This document shows, one piece after another, positions 35,372 through 38,132 of a DNA stretch of 38,132 nt. Each line of letters begins with the position of its first letter. Positions within the stretch are counted from its first letter, which is position 1. Origin of the DNA: Bacteroidales bacterium (GTDB lineage Bacteria > Bacteroidota > Bacteroidia > Bacteroidales > UBA932); contig JAAYDZ010000021.1 of the NCBI GenBank assembly GCA_012728975.1, positions 1 through 38,132 on the forward strand, read 5' to 3'. Both the position numbers and the translations under genes were made by a program. Under the pieces are notes generated by a model. It had not been told where the DNA came from and searched no databases. It saw only the letters and a program-made list of their open reading frames with translations.

Positions 35372-38131
35372 ATGTCAGATCAGAAACAATACAGGATAAA
35401 ACAAGTAGCGACGGCCTTTAACATTTCCACAGGCACATTGCTCGAATTTCTTGAAGAGAAAGGACATGGAAGCGACCTGACCATCGCGTCCAAAATTTCA
35501 CAGGATATCTACGATATAGTTGCAGAAAAATTCGGACGGGATAAGGCCATTAAGGAGGACGCAGTGGAGGCAGCAAAGAAAGTAAGGCAAATGACCAGGA
35601 TGGATCACCATAAGGAGCAAGAAGAAGAGCCTGTCAAGGAGGTCATAATAACGAGCAAAGTGCTGTCAAGCCCGGATAAACAGGTAAAAACTCCCGAACC
35701 TGTACCTGAAGAGACAGCCACCGTGATTAAGCCGGAAACCCCGAAGATCAAGGTCATAGGAAAGATTGATCTAGACGAGATAAAACCAAAAACCAAAGCT
35801 AAAGCCAAACCAAAACAGGAAAAGGTAGAAACTCCGAAAGCAGAGCCCGAAAAGGCACCTGCAACACCTGTTGAGCCTGAAACGAAGAAAAAAGCTCCCA
35901 CAAAAAAGAGCGTTGCTCCCACAAAGGAAGAAAGGCCAAAAAGGAAAGCAGATATAAGGCACACAGAGCGTAAGCTTCCCGGTCTGACAGTGGTTGGCAA
36001 GGTTGATATCTCCCAATTTGAAAAAAAGGAAAAAACCAAGAGCGATGACAAGAGCGAACCACAGACTGAGAGGAGAAGCAAAGGCAAGAGGGAACGCATC
36101 CAAAACAGCAAAAGGGTAGATGTCACTAAGGCACATCAAGAACACAAAAAACAAAAAGAATCTCCAAGCGGAGGTAGAGGTAAATACAGCAAGAAGGATC
36201 GCTTCAAATCAGTACGCCCTGAAGTCGATGAAGACGAGGTACAGAAGCAAATCAAAGAGACCTACGCTCGTATGACCGAGGGCAGGGGAAAGACCAAAGG
36301 ATCAAGACGTCGCCGTGAAAAGAGGGAAATAATTTCTCAGAAAGCACAGGAAGAACAGATCCTTCAAGAACTCTCCAGTAATATTCTCAAGGTAACCGAG
36401 TTTGTTACAGCAAACGAGCTTGCAATCTTAATGAATAATACTCCGGTAACAAAGGTTATAGAGGCCTGCATGAACCTGGGAATGATGGTTTCCATCAACC
36501 AGCGTCTTGACGCAGAGACTCTGGTGCTTGTGGCAGAGGAGTTCGGATACGAAATAGAGTTTGTGACAGTGGAAACCCAGGGTGCCATCGAGCAGGAGGA
36601 AGACAAAGAGGAAGATATGGTTGAACGTCCGCCTATCGTTACCGTTATGGGCCACGTGGACCACGGAAAGACTTCGCTGCTTGACTATATCCGCAAGGCA
36701 AATGTGATTGCCGGTGAGGCAGGCGGTATTACCCAGCACATAGGTGCTTACAATGTAAAACTTCCTTCCGGCAGACGTATCACATTCCTCGATACTCCCG
36801 GTCACGAGGCATTTACCGCTATGCGTGCACGTGGAGCCAAGGTCACAGACGTTGCCATCATTATCGTTGCCGCTGACGACGCTATAATGCCCCAGACAGT
36901 CGAAGCCATCAGCCACGCGCAAGCAGCGAGTGTGCCGATGGTATTTGCAATTAATAAAATTGACAAACAGGGAGCAAATCCTGAGAAAATTAAAGAGCAG
37001 CTCGCAAATATGAATATCCTCGTAGAGGATTGGGGTGGCAAATATCAATGCCAGGAAATCTCTGCCAAGAAAGGTATTAACATCAAAGAACTACTTGAGA
37101 AAGTACTACTAGAGGCAGATCTGCTCGAACTGAAGGCCAACCCCGACAAGCGTGCTATTGGCAGCGTCATCGAGTCCTCACTCGATAGGGGCCGCGGTTA
37201 TCTCGCCACGGTGCTCATTGAGTCAGGTACATTGAGACTCGGTGATGTCATGCTCGCAGGATGTTACACCGGCCGTGTAAAAGCTATGTTCAATGAACGA
37301 GGACAGCAAATCACTGAAGCGGGTCCCTCAACACCCGTATCAGTGTTAGGTCTGAACGGAGCCCCTACTGCTGGTGACACCCTCAACGTTCTCGAAGATG
37401 AAAAGGAAGCACGTGATATTGCAAATAAGAGAGAACAGCTGATACGTATCCAGGGCATCCATACCCAACCTCACATTACTCTCGAGGAAATCGGGCGTCG
37501 TATCGCGCTGGGCAATTTCAAGGAACTCAATATCATCGTGAAGGCCGATGTGGACGGCTCCGTGGAGGCTCTTGCAGACTCCCTCATCAAACTCTCTACA
37601 GAAGAGGTTCAGGTCAAGGTAATCCACAAAGCCGTTGGCGCTATTTCGGAGAACGACGTAATGCTTGCTTCTGCATCTAACGCGATAATTATCGGCTTCC
37701 AGGTTCGTCCTTCAATGGAAGCGCGCAAACTGGCTGAAAGCGAAAGCATAGAAATACGTATCTACTCCGTGATTTACGATGCTATCGAAGAGGTTAAGAG
37801 CAGTATCGAAGGTATGCTCGCCCCCTTGGAGAAAGAAGAAGTTACTGCCACTGCGGAGGTGCGCGAGATTTTCAAAATTTCCAGAGTCGGCACCATTGCC
37901 GGTTGTATGGTGAAGGAGGGCAAACTGACTCGCACTGCTAAAATAAGAGTAATCCGAGACGGCATTGTGATCTATACAGGAAAACTCGGGTCGCTCAAGC
38001 GATTTAAAGATGATGTCAAGGAGGTCGCTGCAGGATTTGACTGCGGTCTGAACATTGACGGATATAATGACATCAAAATCGGTGATGTCATTGAGGCTTA
38101 CACCATAGTCGAAATCAAGCGTAAGCTCTAA
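35372..38131 (+). CDS. infB: translation initiation factor IF-2
   Basis: A complete 919-residue GTPase that brings initiator fMet-tRNA to the 30S subunit. An N-terminal IF2N-type domain ([25 protein letters not shown]) is followed by a long Lys/Glu/Pro-rich linker (~70-320), then a second IF2N-type segment ([16 protein letters not shown]). GTPase motifs are G1 GHVDHGKT (427-434), G2 with [11 protein letters not shown]3 DTPGHEAF and G4 NKIDK. Domains II, III and IV complete the protein to its C-terminus. The TAA stop ends one base before the window edge. It starts 32 bases past nusA in the same operon. Confidence 0.97.
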   Translation: MSDQKQYRIKQVATAFNISTGTLLEFLEEKGHGSDLTIASKISQDIYDIVAEKFGRDKAIKEDAVEAAKKVRQMTRMDHHKEQEEEPVKEVIITSKVLSSPDKQVKTPEPVPEETATVIKPETPKIKVIGKIDLDEIKPKTKAKAKPKQEKVETPKAEPEKAPATPVEPETKKKAPTKKSVAPTKEERPKRKADIRHTERKLPGLTVVGKVDISQFEKKEKTKSDDKSEPQTERRSKGKRERIQNSKRVDVTKAHQEHKKQKESPSGGRGKYSKKDRFKSVRPEVDEDEVQKQIKETYARMTEGRGKTKGSRRRREKREIISQKAQEEQILQELSSNILKVTEFVTANELAILMNNTPVTKVIEACMNLGMMVSINQRLDAETLVLVAEEFGYEIEFVTVETQGAIEQEEDKEEDMVERPPIVTVMGHVDHGKTSLLDYIRKANVIAGEAGGITQHIGAYNVKLPSGRRITFLDTPGHEAFTAMRARGAKVTDVAIIIVAADDAIMPQTVEAISHAQAASVPMVFAINKIDKQGANPEKIKEQLANMNILVEDWGGKYQCQEISAKKGINIKELLEKVLLEADLLELKANPDKRAIGSVIESSLDRGRGYLATVLIESGTLRLGDVMLAGCYTGRVKAMFNERGQQITEAGPSTPVSVLGLNGAPTAGDTLNVLEDEKEARDIANKREQLIRIQGIHTQPHITLEEIGRRIALGNFKELNIIVKADVDGSVEALADSLIKLSTEEVQVKVIHKAVGAISENDVMLASASNAIIIGFQVRPSMEARKLAESESIEIRIYSVIYDAIEEVKSSIEGMLAPLEKEEVTATAEVREIFKISRVGTIAGCMVKEGKLTRTAKIRVIRDGIVIYTGKLGSLKRFKDDVKEVAAGFDCGLNIDGYNDIKIGDVIEAYTIVEIKRKL

Positions 38132-38132
38132 T

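Overview
The window reads as a chromosomal segment of an anaerobic Bacteroidota species, most likely order Bacteroidales. Reasons: a SusC/SusD pair, several Bacteroidota-type lipoproteins and outer membrane barrels, promoters of the TTTG-N19-TAnnTTTG type, few Shine-Dalgarno sites, lipid A genes, a eukaryote-like prolyl-tRNA synthetase, and NfnAB, an electron-bifurcating enzyme typical of fermentative metabolism. I see no phage, IS element, CRISPR array or clear horizontal island.

Layout. (1) 1-4414, plus strand: the 3' part of a SusC-type TonB-dependent receptor and its SusD-type lipoprotein, closed by a strong bidirectional terminator. (2) 4486-5851, minus strand: a TlpA-like thioredoxin lipoprotein and an initiator tRNA-Met with its own promoter and terminator. 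(3) 6000-10966, minus strand: two tandem paralogous surface proteins, each with a lipoprotein-like N-terminus, a coiled coil, three collagen-like Gly-X-Y blocks and a C-terminal beta-helix-like domain. (4) 11231-17355, minus strand: a tightly packed run of GH9-CE4 fusion enzyme, nfnA, nfnB and hisS. (5) 17420-21810, minus strand: a His/Cys-rich HYC_CC_PP-like protein, a TonB-dependent receptor, an HMA metal-binding protein and a GHL10-like lipoprotein. This is probably a metal-handling locus with a glycosidase-like gene attached. (6) 21878-23641, plus strand: sppA. (7) 23659-27428, minus strand: proS, a DUF3078 barrel protein and tilS. (8) 27517-30098, plus strand: a Tyr/Trp-rich, Ser/Gly-repeat lipoprotein and a FadL/OmpP1-like barrel. 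(9) 30095-33435, minus strand: lpxD, an unfused lpxC, lpxA and wbqC-like, linked by short overlaps. (10) 33503-38131, plus strand: rimP-nusA-infB behind a near-consensus promoter and a terminator-like leader hairpin.

Most genes serve the cell envelope (glycan capture, lipid A, surface proteins, metal uptake) or translation and transcription (hisS, proS, tilS, tRNA-fMet, rimP, nusA, infB). The most interesting items are the putative attenuator in front of rimP-nusA-infB, the paired collagen-like proteins, the GH9-CE4 fusion with a terminator hairpin against its start codon, the stand-alone lpxC, and a terminator placed inside the coding sequence of a convergent gene. No gap above 300 bases lacks explained content: 5674-5999 holds the tRNA, two terminators and a promoter, and 10967-11230 holds a terminator and a promoter. 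All functions are inferred from motifs read by eye, with no database searches.
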